Positions 17,786-26,060 of a stretch of 64,000 bases of DNA are shown here, piece by piece. The notes beneath the pieces are model-generated. The model did no database searches. It saw only the letters and a list, made by a program, of their open reading frames with translations, and was not told the DNA's origin. A program made the translations under genes and the position numbers. Every line of letters starts with the position of its first letter. Position 1 is the stretch's first letter. Source of the DNA: Ferrovibrio sp041906005. Lineage in GTDB: Bacteria > Pseudomonadota > Alphaproteobacteria > Ferrovibrionales > Ferrovibrionaceae. The stretch is from positions 2,728,001 to 2,792,000 of the forward strand of contig NZ_JAYRJY010000001.1 in NCBI RefSeq assembly GCF_041906005.1, written 5' to 3'.

Positions 17786-18595
17786 ATGACTGCCGCTGCA
17801 TCCGCACCGATCGGTGAAATCCGCCTCGACAACGTCACCGTTGCCTACGACCGCCATCCGGCCGTGCATCATGTCAGCGGCCGCTTCACCACCGGATCGC
17901 TCACCGCCATCGTCGGTCCCAACGGCGCCGGCAAGTCCACCCTGCTCAAGGCCATCGTCGGCCAGTTGCCGGTCGCCGATGGCAGCATCGAACGCGGCCC
18001 GCTGAAGCCACGCGACATCGCCTTCCTGCCGCAGCAGGCCAGCCTCGACCGCGCCTATCCGATCTCGGTGCTGGAAGTGGTGCTGCTCGGTCACTGGCAG
18101 CGCGTCGGCGCTTTCGGCCATATCGGGCGCGACGGCATCCGTGCGGCGCGCGAGGCGTTGAGCGCCGTGGGGCTGGAAGGCTTCGAACAGCGCCCGCTTG
18201 GCACGCTGTCCATCGGCCAGGCCCAGCGCGCGCTGTTCGCCCGCGTGCTGGTGCAGGATGCGCGCGTCATCCTGCTGGACGAGCCGTTCAACGCGCTGGA
18301 CGCCCGTACGGTGGCCGATCTGCTGGCGCTGCTGCAACGCTGGCACGGCGAGAAACGCACGGTGATCGCGGTGCTGCATGATTTCGATCTGGTGCGCCAG
18401 CATTTCCCCGAGGCGCTGTATCTGGCGCGGCGGCTGATCGCCTGGGGCCGTATCGACGAGGTGCTGACCCCCGAGAACCAGCTGGCTGCCCGCCGCATGG
18501 CCGAATCCTGGGACGACACGGCGCCGTTCTGCGATACCGGTCATGATCATCACGATCACCACGGCCATACCGGTCCTCACGGCCACGCGGCCTGA
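17786..18595 (+). CDS. znuC: Zinc ABC transporter ATPase ZnuC
   Basis: 269-residue metal-importer ATPase. Walker A is GPNGAGKST, the signature is the family variant LSIGQAQRA, Walker B is VILLDEPFNALD and the switch His is in AVLHDFDLV. The C-terminus carries a His-rich tail (GHDHHDHHGHTGPHGH), a likely zinc-binding element. It follows the small ORF by 4 bp and precedes znuB by 30 bp with ACCGGAG upstream of znuB. Confidence 0.94.
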   Translation: MTAAASAPIGEIRLDNVTVAYDRHPAVHHVSGRFTTGSLTAIVGPNGAGKSTLLKAIVGQLPVADGSIERGPLKPRDIAFLPQQASLDRAYPISVLEVVLLGHWQRVGAFGHIGRDGIRAAREALSAVGLEGFEQRPLGTLSIGQAQRALFARVLVQDARVILLDEPFNALDARTVADLLALLQRWHGEKRTVIAVLHDFDLVRQHFPEALYLARRLIAWGRIDEVLTPENQLAARRMAESWDDTAPFCDTGHDHHDHHGHTGPHGHAA

Positions 18596-18625
18596 TCCTT
18601 TTCCGTCTGTTCACCGGAGCTGCGC

Positions 18626-19501
18626 ATGAGCGCCGCGATTGTTGATTTCCTGTTCGCCCCCTTCGCCGAGTTCGCCTTCATGCGACGCGCGCTGGTGGCA
18701 TGTTTCGCGCTGTCCTTGAGCGGCGGGCCGATTGGCGTGGTGCTGATGCTGCGACGCATGAGCCTGTTCGGCGAGGCGATGAGCCATGCCATCCTGCCCG
18801 GCGCCGCCGTGGGTTTCCTGGTGGCCGGCTTTTCGCTGCCCGCGATCAGCGTTGGCGGCATCGTCGCCGGCCTGATCGTCGCCCTGGCTGCCGGTGCGGC
18901 CACGCGCGCCACCGACCAGCGCGAGGATGCCAGCTTCGCCGCCTTCTACCTGATCGCGCTGGCGCTCGGCGTCACGCTGATCTCCACCCGCGGCTCGGCG
19001 GTGGACGTGATGCATATCCTGTTCGGTTCCGTGCTCGCGGTCGACGAGGCGGCCCTGCTGCTGCTCGGCGTGGTGGCCAGCCTGACCATGCTGATCTTCG
19101 CCGCGATCTACCGCCCGCTGCTGGCCGATGGCTTCGATCCGGAATTCCTGCGCAGCGTCGGCGGCGGCGGCACGCTGTACCATTTCGTCTTCCTCGGCCT
19201 GGTGGTGGTCAATCTGGTGGCCGCCTTCCAGGCATTGGGCAGCCTGATGGCCGTGGGTCTGATGATGCTGCCCGCGCTGGCCGCGCGGTACTGGAGCCGC
19301 TCGCTGGTCGCGGGCATGACGGTCGCGGTGCTGATCGCCGCGCTGTCGGGCTATTGCGGTCTGCTGCTGTCTTTCCATGCCGATCTGCCGTCTGGTCCGT
19401 CCATCGTGCTGTTCGCCGGCGGCGGCTATCTGCTGTCGCTCGCCCTGGGGCCGCAGGGCCTGATGTTGCACTGGCGCCAGCGGCGCCATCTGGAGGCCTG
19501 A
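18626..19501 (+). CDS. znuB: Zinc ABC transporter permease ZnuB
   Basis: 291-residue ABC-3 family permease with about eight membrane helices. It has the early block RRMSLFGEAMSHAILPGAAVG typical of ZnuB/MntB, and ATDQREDASFAAFYL in a cytoplasmic loop that would contact ZnuC. It ends one base before the znuA ATG. Zinc rather than manganese specificity is inferred from the Zur-type box and His-rich partners. Confidence 0.94.
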   Translation: MSAAIVDFLFAPFAEFAFMRRALVACFALSLSGGPIGVVLMLRRMSLFGEAMSHAILPGAAVGFLVAGFSLPAISVGGIVAGLIVALAAGAATRATDQREDASFAAFYLIALALGVTLISTRGSAVDVMHILFGSVLAVDEAALLLLGVVASLTMLIFAAIYRPLLADGFDPEFLRSVGGGGTLYHFVFLGLVVVNLVAAFQALGSLMAVGLMMLPALAARYWSRSLVAGMTVAVLIAALSGYCGLLLSFHADLPSGPSIVLFAGGGYLLSLALGPQGLMLHWRQRRHLEA

Positions 19502-19502
19502 C

Positions 19503-20441
19503 ATGATCCGCATTCTTGCCGCGCTGTTTGCCGCGCTGCTGCTTGCCGGTCCGGTGCAGGCCCAGGCCCAGGCCCAGGCCCAGGGCACGCCGAAGCTGAA
19601 AGCCATCGCCAGTTTCTCGATCCTGGCCGACATCGTCGCCCAGATCGGCGGCGACAAGGTGGCCGTCGCCACGCTGGTTCCGGCGATGGGCGATGCCCAT
19701 GTCTATCAGCCCAGCCCGGCCGATGCCCGCGCCGTGGCCAGTGCCGATCTGCTGGTGGCCAACGGCCTCAATTTCGAAACCTGGCTCGACCGGCTGGTGG
19801 CGGCTTCGGGCTTCAAGGGGCGCCGCATTGTGGCGGCGGAAGGCATCAGGCCGCGCCGGCTGGATGGCGGACATGATCACGATCACGGGCATGATCACGG
19901 CGGTGCCAAGGACGATCCTCATGTCTGGCACGACCTGCAGCGCATGCAGGCCTACGTGACCAATATCGCCAATGGTCTCGCCGCCGCCGATCCGGCCAAT
20001 GCGGATTACTATCGTGCCCGCGGCACGGCCTATGCCGCGCAGTTGAAAGAGGTCGACCAATGGGCCGCCGCCGAATTCGCCCGCCTGCCCAAGGCCTATC
20101 GCAAGGCGATCAGCCAGCATGACGCCTTCGGTTACCTGGCCGACCGCTACCAGATCGAATTCCTGGCTCCCCAGGGCATGAGCACGGAATCGGAAGCCTC
20201 GGCCGAGGCGGTGGCCCGGCTGATCCGCCAGATCAAGCGCCAGCGCGTGCAGGCGGTGTTCTTCGAGAACGTGGTCAATCCCCGCCTGATCGAGCAGATC
20301 GCCAGGGAGGCCAGGGTGAAGGTCGGCGGCCGGTTGTATTCCGACGCCCTCTCACCTCCGGGGGGCGAGGCCGACAGCTTCATGAAGATGTACCGCCTCA
20401 ATGTCGGTCGCCTGGTCGAGGCCATGCAGCGCGATAGCTAG
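19503..20441 (+). CDS. znuA: Zinc ABC transporter periplasmic binding protein ZnuA
   Basis: 312-residue cluster A-I binding protein. The signal peptide (MIRILAALFAALLLAGPVQA) runs into a short QA dipeptide repeat (four copies of a 6-bp unit at about 19558-19582). Metal-binding positions are the His in GDAHVYQPSPAD, the His in DPHVWHDLQRM, the His in SQHDAFGYLAD and a C-terminal Asp. The His-rich loop GGHDHDHGHDHGG between the first two is the mark of zinc-type rather than manganese-type members. Confidence 0.94.
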   Translation: MIRILAALFAALLLAGPVQAQAQAQAQGTPKLKAIASFSILADIVAQIGGDKVAVATLVPAMGDAHVYQPSPADARAVASADLLVANGLNFETWLDRLVAASGFKGRRIVAAEGIRPRRLDGGHDHDHGHDHGGAKDDPHVWHDLQRMQAYVTNIANGLAAADPANADYYRARGTAYAAQLKEVDQWAAAEFARLPKAYRKAISQHDAFGYLADRYQIEFLAPQGMSTESEASAEAVARLIRQIKRQRVQAVFFENVVNPRLIEQIAREARVKVGGRLYSDALSPPGGEADSFMKMYRLNVGRLVEAMQRDS

Positions 20442-20477
20442 CGATCCCGTAATTCTACCCTGCCACGCCGCGCCAAC

Positions 20478-20491
20478 TTGATCTGCATCAA
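20478..20491. promoter_or_regulatory. FNR/FixK-type box upstream of the PAS gene
   Basis: TTGATCTGCATCAA is a perfect match to the FNR/Anr/FixK consensus TTGAT-N4-ATCAA. Its centre is about 71 bp upstream of the PAS-protein ATG. A box at -41.5 would place the transcription start near 20526, leaving a leader of about 30 nt. That geometry fits activation under low oxygen. Confidence 0.75.
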
Positions 20492-20517
20492 TTGGTAGTG
20501 GGCGGCCTGCCCGTAAT

Positions 20518-20540
20518 TTGCAATAATTGAATGATTGCAA
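20518..20540. promoter_or_regulatory. Inverted repeat at the PAS gene start region
   Basis: Perfect 7-bp arms TTGCAAT (20518-20524) and ATTGCAA (20534-20540) with a 9-nt spacer, ending 15 bp before the ATG. It overlaps the transcription start predicted from the FNR box, so it could be a repressor operator or a 5' hairpin. No consensus recognised. Confidence 0.35.
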
Positions 20541-20555
20541 TTCTGCAGGGCCCGC

Positions 20556-21080
20556 ATGACCAAGTACGACAGGGTGCCGACCAACAAGGAGATCTTCTTC
20601 GGCGAGGAGGAGATCATTGTCAGCAAAACCGATCCACGCGGGCGCATCACCTATGCGAACGATGTTTTTGTGCGTGTCTCGGGCTATTCCGAGCATGAAC
20701 TGATCGATGCGCCGCACAGCATCCTGCGTCACCCCGACATGCCGCGCTGCGTGTTCTGGCTGCTGTGGGAAACCATCGGGAAGGGTAACGAGATCTTCGC
20801 CTATGTGAAGAACATGGCGAAAAGCGGCGACTTCTATTGGGTGTTCGCCCATGTCACGCCCAGCTTCGATCCGCAGGGCCAGATCATCGGCTACCATTCC
20901 AGCCGCCGCACGCCCGATCGCAAGGCGGTGGAATCCGCAGCCGGCCTCTATAGCCAGCTTTTGGCCATCGAGAACAAATACGAAGATCGCAAGCAGGGCA
21001 TGCAGGCCGGCATCGACACCGTGCTCAAGCTGCTCGGCGACAAGGGCATCAGCTACGACGAGCTGGTCTTCTCGCTCTGA
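20556..21080 (+). CDS. Aer-like PAS-domain sensor protein
   Basis: 174-residue protein consisting mainly of one PAS fold: IVSKTDPRGRITYANDVFVRVSGYSEHELID, the Aer-type block SILRHPDMPRCVFW, and GDFYWVFAHVTPSFD. Such domains in Aer bind FAD and sense redox state. The usual membrane, HAMP and signalling domains are absent, so it must act through a partner; a short C-terminal helical tail (LLAIENKYEDRKQGMQAGID) could mediate this. The ATG at 20556 is preferred over a TTG at 20535. An FNR-type box upstream suggests low-oxygen expression. Confidence 0.8.
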   Translation: MTKYDRVPTNKEIFFGEEEIIVSKTDPRGRITYANDVFVRVSGYSEHELIDAPHSILRHPDMPRCVFWLLWETIGKGNEIFAYVKNMAKSGDFYWVFAHVTPSFDPQGQIIGYHSSRRTPDRKAVESAAGLYSQLLAIENKYEDRKQGMQAGIDTVLKLLGDKGISYDELVFSL

Positions 21081-21089
21081 CCTGTCGAT

Positions 21090-21127
21090 AAAAGACCGAC
21101 CCGGCCGCAGAAACCGCAGCCGGGTCG
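21090..21127 (-). terminator. Terminator of glnK (hairpin shared with the convergent PAS gene)
   Basis: Perfect 9-bp stem CGACCCGGC (21097-21105) / GCCGGGTCG (21119-21127) with a 13-nt loop. On the minus strand it is followed by TCTTTT (complement of 21090-21095), fitting termination of glnK. The plus-strand side has no T-run. Confidence 0.6.
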
Positions 21128-21172
21128 ATCGTTAAGGGAACCGGATGCCCGAAGGCGCTGTACTGGCGCGCC

Positions 21173-21511
21173 TTACAGCGCGTCGTCGTCGGTCTCGCCG
21201 GTGCGGATGCGCAGGGCCTTTTCCAGGTCGACCACGAAGATCTTGCCGTCGCCGATCTGGCCGGTCTTGGCGGCATTCTGGATCGCCTCGATCACGCGAT
21301 CGGCCAGCGCGGATTTCACCGCCACTTCGATCTTGACCTTCGGCAGGAAGCTAACGGCGTATTCCGCCCCGCGGTAAATCTCGGTATGGCCCTTCTGCCG
21401 GCCGAACCCCTTTACCTCGGTGACGGTCAGGCCCTCGACGCCAAGGCTGGTAAGGGCCTCGCGGACTTCGTCGAGCTTGAATGGCTTGATGACTGCCATG
21501 ACCAGTTTCAT
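21173..21511 (-). CDS. glnK: Nitrogen regulatory protein P-II (GlnK type)
   Basis: 112-residue PII trimer subunit that reads 2-oxoglutarate and ATP/ADP and controls ammonium transport and nitrogen enzymes. From the ATG at 21511 the uridylylated tyrosine falls exactly at Y51 in EIYRGAEY; the B/C-loop region is GKIFVVDLEKALRIRTGE. The start is fixed by GAGGAG eight bases upstream; a GTG at 21520 would sit on the Shine-Dalgarno. MKLVMAVIKPFKLDEV is closer to GlnK/GlnZ than to GlnB. No amtB lies next to it. Confidence 0.92.
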   Translation of the reverse strand: MKLVMAVIKPFKLDEVREALTSLGVEGLTVTEVKGFGRQKGHTEIYRGAEYAVSFLPKVKIEVAVKSALADRVIEAIQNAAKTGQIGDGKIFVVDLEKALRIRTGETDDDAL

Positions 21512-21609
21512 GTGTGTCACTCCTCAGCATTGTTGGCCGCAAACCGGTCGTTGCCCGCGCGGCGCGTCGTCGCCCGACTATCCCTTCAAGAAGCGTGCCG
21601 GTTGCATCC

Positions 21610-21625
21610 TGCGAGTCGCCAGCCA
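21610..21625 (-). promoter_or_regulatory. Candidate sigma-54 promoter for glnK
   Basis: On the minus strand TGGCTGGCGACTCGCA keeps the -24 GG and -12 GC ten bases apart and matches eight of the eleven defined positions of TGGCAC-N5-TTGCA. It would start transcription about 88 nt before the glnK ATG. NtrC/sigma-54 control is usual for glnK; the site itself is tentative. Confidence 0.35.
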
Positions 21626-21713
21626 CTTTAGCCCGCCCGCGGCGGGGCCGGGAAGCCAGGGATGGGGATTGCTGCCCAAATCGCGGCTGGTCTGCAAAAA
21701 TAATAGGCAGCGT

Positions 21714-22664
21714 TCAGGCCGCCTCCGGGGCGCCGAGCCGGGCGGCGACCAGCATGCGGCCCTCGCGGCCATGGATAAAGCCGTTGGAAAACCGCAAATC
21801 CCCGGCCTGCTCGGCCACCAGGGTCGCCAGTTGCGGGGTTGCTGCTGCCGGCTCCAGCCGTTGCTCGGCGACGGCCCGGAAGATTCGGGCCACGGCCACC
21901 ATGTCCAGGCTTTGCGGCGAGAGGCGGAAATGCCCGATCCCGGTTGCCCGCAGGTCGGGGATTTCGCCGATCAGGTTCAGGCAGGTCTGCGACAGGGTCT
22001 GGGTGCCGTTGATGGCCAGGAAGGCCTCGCCGTCCAGCGTGTTCACCGTGCGGCCGTCCGGGTCCGCCCCGCAGGCATAACGGCAGGAATCCTTGTGCAG
22101 GCCATGGGCGCGGGCGTGGAAGCAGCGCGCCGAGATCGCCAGCGGCATCCGCCCGAAGACCAGCACTTCCAGCGGCACATCCGATGCCTTGGCCAGGGCG
22201 GAGATCGCCGTGCCGGGCAATTCAGGCGGCAGGCAAATCCGCACGGCGCCCTGGCGGGCCAGATAGGCCAGGGTGCCCTCGTTATAGACATTCACGAACG
22301 GCCCGATCACATGCGGGCGCCCGGCCAGCCGGCGCACCGCGCCCAGATCGTTGGCCTCGACCATGAAACCCGATTCCTCGGCGCCGTCGATCTGCGCCGC
22401 CGTCATCTTTGTCTCGCGTTCGCTCATCACCAGCGCGCGCGAGGCCAGCACCACCTGCTTGCCGCCGCGCTGCAGCCGTTCGATCAGGTCGGGCAGCAAA
22501 GGGTCGAAGAAAGGCGCGCGTTTCGAGCAGACGATCTCGCCCAGATGCACGATGTCGATCTCGGCCTCGTCGGCGATGCGGGCGTAGAAATCGGTCATCT
22601 GTTCGGCCGGCCAGTGGAACAGCACCGGGCCGAGCACGAGTTTCGGGGTGATCTCCGTGTTCAT
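21714..22664 (-). CDS. ubiV: UbiV, O2-independent ubiquinone hydroxylation protein (U32 family)
   Basis: 316-residue peptidase-U32-family protein that binds a [4Fe-4S] cluster and, with UbiU, hydroxylates ubiquinone precursors without oxygen. The four candidate ligand cysteines are C46 (EIVCSKR), C181, C194 and C198 (ARCF...DSCRYACG), the UbiV arrangement. Its ATG overlaps the ubiU stop by ATGA; it is the last gene of ubiTUV. The U32 fold could suggest a protease, but the cysteine pattern and operon fit UbiV. Confidence 0.92.
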   Translation of the reverse strand: MNTEITPKLVLGPVLFHWPAEQMTDFYARIADEAEIDIVHLGEIVCSKRAPFFDPLLPDLIERLQRGGKQVVLASRALVMSERETKMTAAQIDGAEESGFMVEANDLGAVRRLAGRPHVIGPFVNVYNEGTLAYLARQGAVRICLPPELPGTAISALAKASDVPLEVLVFGRMPLAISARCFHARAHGLHKDSCRYACGADPDGRTVNTLDGEAFLAINGTQTLSQTCLNLIGEIPDLRATGIGHFRLSPQSLDMVAVARIFRAVAEQRLEPAAATPQLATLVAEQAGDLRFSNGFIHGREGRMLVAARLGAPEAA

Positions 22665-23659
22665 CGCCAGCCTTTCCGATAAGCACCCGAGGTATCCTGC
22701 TGGCCCTCGGCCAGATGGCGCAAAGCCGCCACGGCGGCGCCCGGGGTTTCATCGCGCGCCAGCCCATCCACCAGCGTACGGAACTGCCGCACCACTTCGG
22801 CCACATAGGCGCGGCCGCGCTGCCGCCCCTCGATCTTCAGGGCCTTCACGCCGGCCGCCTGCAGGTCACGCAGGATTTCGCCGGTGCTCAGCGAGGTGGG
22901 TTCCTCGAACAGATAATTGGCATAGCTGCCCACACTGAAGCGGCCCTTGCACAAAGTCGGGTAGCCGGCCTTCTCGCCCTTGTCGAATACGTTGATGGTC
23001 GAACCGCCCAGGCTGGAGACCAGCGCCCCGCCACGCTGCTCATAGCGCACATGGCTGGCCGGTGAACACACGCCCTGACGGTTGGGCGACTGGCCGGTCA
23101 CGTAGGACGACAGCGAGCAGCGACCTTCCGCCATCGGGCACATGCCGCCGAAGGCGAAGACTTCCGTCTCGACCGGAATCTGGCGTGTCAGCTGTGCGAT
23201 CTCGGTCACCGTGAGGACGCGCGGCAGCACCACGCGGCGCACGCCAAACGCCTCGTGATAAAACCGGATCGCGTCGGCATGCGAGGCGGCGGCCTGCACG
23301 GAAAGGTGCAGCCGCAGATCGGGGTGTTTCTGCGCCGCATAATCCAGCAGGCCGATATCGGCGATGATCACCGCATCGGCGCCCAAAGTCGCCGCGTCAT
23401 CGATGGCGGCATGCCAGGCGGCCTGGTTGCCGGCGGCGGCATAGGTGTTGATGGCGACGAAGACTTCGCGCTTGCGCTGATGGGCGTAACCGATGCCGTC
23501 GCGCAGTTCCGGCCGGTTGAAATTCAGGCCGGGGAAATTGCGCGCGTTGGTCTCGTCGCGAAAGCCGCAATAAACTACATCGGCACCGGCATCGACGGCG
23601 TCGCGCAGCGCGGCCGGCGTACCGGCGGGGCAGACCAGTTCCATGGGTGCCATGCTCAT
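22661..23659 (-). CDS. ubiU: UbiU, O2-independent ubiquinone hydroxylation protein (U32 family)
   Basis: 332-residue U32-family partner of UbiV. Cluster ligands are C174 and C181 (GGMCPMAEGRCSLS), C198 (GVCSP) and C237 (TLCKGRF), with the same spacing as in the E. coli protein. The ATG at 23659 overlaps the ubiT stop (ATGA). A methionine five residues later (MELVCPAG) aligns with the E. coli start and cannot be excluded. Works in anaerobic quinone synthesis in the cytosol. Confidence 0.93.
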   Translation of the reverse strand: MSMAPMELVCPAGTPAALRDAVDAGADVVYCGFRDETNARNFPGLNFNRPELRDGIGYAHQRKREVFVAINTYAAAGNQAAWHAAIDDAATLGADAVIIADIGLLDYAAQKHPDLRLHLSVQAAASHADAIRFYHEAFGVRRVVLPRVLTVTEIAQLTRQIPVETEVFAFGGMCPMAEGRCSLSSYVTGQSPNRQGVCSPASHVRYEQRGGALVSSLGGSTINVFDKGEKAGYPTLCKGRFSVGSYANYLFEEPTSLSTGEILRDLQAAGVKALKIEGRQRGRAYVAEVVRQFRTLVDGLARDETPGAAVAALRHLAEGQQDTSGAYRKGWR

Positions 23660-24198
23660 GCCGTATGGCTCCGGGCAGGATTGAACCGTCTGTGCAGGCG
23701 GGCGGCAAAGCCCGTCACGCTGCGCCCCAGCCGTTCGGCCGGCGCGGCGAAGGGGCCGAGCGCGGATGTCGCATCGGCGATCAGGTCGATGCCGGCATCG
23801 TCAACGGCATTGCGCAGGGCCACCACCACTTCCATGTCGCCTTCCACGATCAGGTCGCGCGAGAAGAACAGGGCATCGCCGTCGATGCGGCCTTCCAGCA
23901 GTTCAACCAGCGTGGCGATATCGGCGCGGATGATGGCGCGCGGTTCTTTCGCCTTTGCCGGATCGACCAGTTGCAGGCGTGGCGCCTGCGGCGGTGACCG
24001 CAGTGTGATGAGGAAGGCGGCTGGCAGGTCATGCGGCACCACCAGGCAGGTGGCACCGGCGAAATCGGCCAGGCGATCCAGCATCGCGCCATGGCGGCGC
24101 ACCAGCACGGCGCTGAGGGCGTTCAGCAGGTTTTCGGTCAGGTGGCGGTTGCCGGGCAGCAGCAGGAGGCGGCGCAGCGGCGTCTGGACGGAAATCAC
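23656..24198 (-). CDS. ubiT: UbiT, SCP2-domain accessory factor for O2-independent ubiquinone synthesis
   Basis: 180-residue protein with an SCP2 sterol-carrier-like domain (LVDPAKAKEPRAIIRADIATLVELLEGRIDGDALFFSRDLIVEGD), thought to hold the hydrophobic quinone precursor. The reading frame is open to 24330, but I choose the GTG at 24198: GGGAG lies eight bases upstream, the size then fits UbiT, and the longer frame would run over an FNR-type box. First gene of ubiTUV. Confidence 0.88.
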   Translation of the reverse strand: MISVQTPLRRLLLLPGNRHLTENLLNALSAVLVRRHGAMLDRLADFAGATCLVVPHDLPAAFLITLRSPPQAPRLQLVDPAKAKEPRAIIRADIATLVELLEGRIDGDALFFSRDLIVEGDMEVVVALRNAVDDAGIDLIADATSALGPFAAPAERLGRSVTGFAARLHRRFNPARSHTA

Positions 24199-24265
24199 GG
24201 CAATCGCTCCCGCATTGGACAAAAAAACATTGTCCGCGTGGTAGGAGTCTGGGGGCGATCCGTCT

Positions 24266-24279
24266 TTGACGTGAGTCAA
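24266..24279 (-). promoter_or_regulatory. FNR/FixK-type box controlling ubiTUV
   Basis: TTGACGTGAGTCAA matches TTGAY-N4-RTCAA and is perfectly symmetric; the palindrome extends to CTTTGAC/GTCAAAG at 24264-24281. The centre is about 75 bp upstream of the ubiT GTG. Position -41.5 would put the start near 24231 and leave a leader of about 33 nt. Low-oxygen activation of an O2-independent quinone pathway is biologically coherent. Confidence 0.78.
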
Positions 24280-24280
24280 A

Positions 24281-24305
24281 GAGGGGAGCCCGTCAGGCTC
24301 CCCTC
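24281..24305 (-). terminator. Probable leuA terminator hairpin
   Basis: Perfect 10-bp stem GAGGGGAGCC (24281-24290) / GGCTCCCCTC (24296-24305), 5-nt loop, 46 bp after the leuA stop. On the minus strand it is followed only by TTTG, so the U-tract is weak. It abuts the ubiTUV FNR box. Confidence 0.55.
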
Positions 24306-24350
24306 CTTGATCAGATTTGACCTGGGGCAAATTGCGGTGGCGAGTCGCGA

Positions 24351-26060
24351 TCAGGCCGCCAGCATGCGGTTGGCCGCCGAAGTCACGGCCTTCAGCGAGG
24401 CGGCGACGATGTTGCGGTCGCGACCGACGCCGAACAGCGTGCTGCCATCGGCCCGCTTCACCTCCACATAGGCCACGGCTTCCGATGAGGCGCCGCCCCC
24501 CTTGCCATCAACAGACTGGCTGGCGCTGGGCGCGATGGCATGCTCGCGGTAATCCACCAGATTGATGCTCACCCCGGCATGGCGGCCCAGCGCGTCGATA
24601 TAGGCATCGATCGGCCCGGTGCCCTGGCCCTGCAGTTCAACGGTTTTGCCGCCGTCGCTGATGCTGGCGGTCAGGCTGCGCTGCTCGCTCTTGTGCGGAT
24701 CAGGCAGGGTGCGATGGCCGGTGAACTGGAAGCGGCCGGTCGGCTGCTTGAGGTATTCGCTCTCGAACGTCTCCCAGATCAGCTGCGGGCCGATCTCCTT
24801 GCCGGTGGCATCGGCGATCTTCTGGATCACCTGGCTGAATTCGATCTGCAGGCGGCGCGGCAATTCGAGGCCGTAGTCGTTTTCCAGCACATAGGAAATG
24901 CCGCCCTTGCCCGACTGGCTGTTGATGCGGATCACCGGCTCGTAGGCGCGACCCACATCGGCCGGGTCGATCGGCAGGTAGGGCACTTCCCAGATGCCGT
25001 CATTGCGCTGGGCCTGCGCCGCCATGCCCTTTTTGATCGCGTCCTGGTGCGAGCCGGAAAAGGCCGTGAAGGCCAGTTCGCCCACGTAAGGATGGCGCGG
25101 ATGCACCGGCAACTGGTTGCAGTATTCCGCCGTGCGGGCGACCGAGGTGATATCGGTGAAATCCAGCTCTGGGTCCACGCCCTGGCTGAACAGGTTCATC
25201 GCCAGCGTCACGACATCGACATTGCCGGTGCGCTCGCCGTTGCCGAACAGCGTGCCTTCCACACGGTCGGCGCCGGCCATCACGCCCAGCTCGGCCGCCG
25301 CCACGCCGGTGCCCCGGTCGTTATGCGGATGCAGGCTCAGGGTGATGCAGTCGCGATTCTTCACCTTGCGCAGGAAATACTCGATCTGGTCGGCATAGAT
25401 GTTGGGCGTGCTCATCTCCACCGTGGCCGGCAGATTGAAGATGATTTTCTTCTGCGGCGTGGGCTTGATCACATCCATCACCGCCTCGCAGATCTGGACG
25501 GCGTAATCCACTTCGGTGCCGGTAAAGCTTTCCGGCGAATACTGGAACACCCAGTCGGTCTCGGGCGCGGCATCGGCCAGCTGCTTCACCAGCGCCGCGC
25601 CGTCGGTGGCGATCTTGGTGATGCCGGCCTGGTCCAGGCCAAACACCACGCGGCGCTGCAGCGTGGAGGTGGAGTTATAGAAATGCACGATGGCGCGGTG
25701 CACGCCCTTCAGGGCCTCGAAGGTGCGGGTGATCAATTCCGGCCGGCACTGCGTCAGCACCTGGATGGTGACGTCCCGCGGGATCAATTTTTCCTCGATG
25801 ATCTGGCGCACGAAGGCGAAATCGGTGTCGGAGGCCGCCGGAAAGCCGACCTCGATCTCCTTGAAGCCCAGCTTCACCAGCGTCTCGAACATGCGGCGCT
25901 TGCGCTCGGGCCCCATCGGCTCGATCAGGGCCTGGTTGCCGTCACGCAGGTCGACGCTGCACCAGACCGGTGCCTTGGTGATGGTCTTGTTCGGCCAGGT
26001 CCGGTCGGGCAAGGGCACCGGCTGGAAGGGTCGGTATTTGTGGAAATTCATCTTGTTCAT
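24351..26060 (-). CDS. leuA: 2-Isopropylmalate synthase
   Basis: 569-residue enzyme of the long LeuA group (actinobacterial/alphaproteobacterial type). It condenses acetyl-CoA and 2-oxoisovalerate, the first committed step of leucine synthesis. It begins MNKMNFHKYRPFQPVPLPDR, has the metal/catalytic motif VDLRDGNQALIEPM and HPHNDRGTGVAAAELG, and a C-terminal regulatory domain for leucine feedback. The ATG at 26060 follows AGGAG. A long leader with a Leu-codon peptide precedes it. Confidence 0.95.
   Translation of the reverse strand: MNKMNFHKYRPFQPVPLPDRTWPNKTITKAPVWCSVDLRDGNQALIEPMGPERKRRMFETLVKLGFKEIEVGFPAASDTDFAFVRQIIEEKLIPRDVTIQVLTQCRPELITRTFEALKGVHRAIVHFYNSTSTLQRRVVFGLDQAGITKIATDGAALVKQLADAAPETDWVFQYSPESFTGTEVDYAVQICEAVMDVIKPTPQKKIIFNLPATVEMSTPNIYADQIEYFLRKVKNRDCITLSLHPHNDRGTGVAAAELGVMAGADRVEGTLFGNGERTGNVDVVTLAMNLFSQGVDPELDFTDITSVARTAEYCNQLPVHPRHPYVGELAFTAFSGSHQDAIKKGMAAQAQRNDGIWEVPYLPIDPADVGRAYEPVIRINSQSGKGGISYVLENDYGLELPRRLQIEFSQVIQKIADATGKEIGPQLIWETFESEYLKQPTGRFQFTGHRTLPDPHKSEQRSLTASISDGGKTVELQGQGTGPIDAYIDALGRHAGVSINLVDYREHAIAPSASQSVDGKGGGASSEAVAYVEVKRADGSTLFGVGRDRNIVAASLKAVTSAANRMLAA

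Noticed and set aside
19558..19582. Tandem 6-bp repeat in znuA as a phase-variation tract
   Set aside because: The unit is 6 bp, so copy changes keep the frame and would only alter the signal peptide end; it reads as simple QA repeats.
18611..19672. Minus-strand open frame opposite znuB and the start of znuA
   Set aside because: Low-complexity Gln/His/Asp-rich translation, no start signal, overlaps confirmed genes.
24199..24330. Longer ubiT reading frame starting at 24330
   Set aside because: It would place the FNR-type box and the leuA terminator hairpin inside coding sequence and makes UbiT too long; a GTG with good Shine-Dalgarno exists at 24198.
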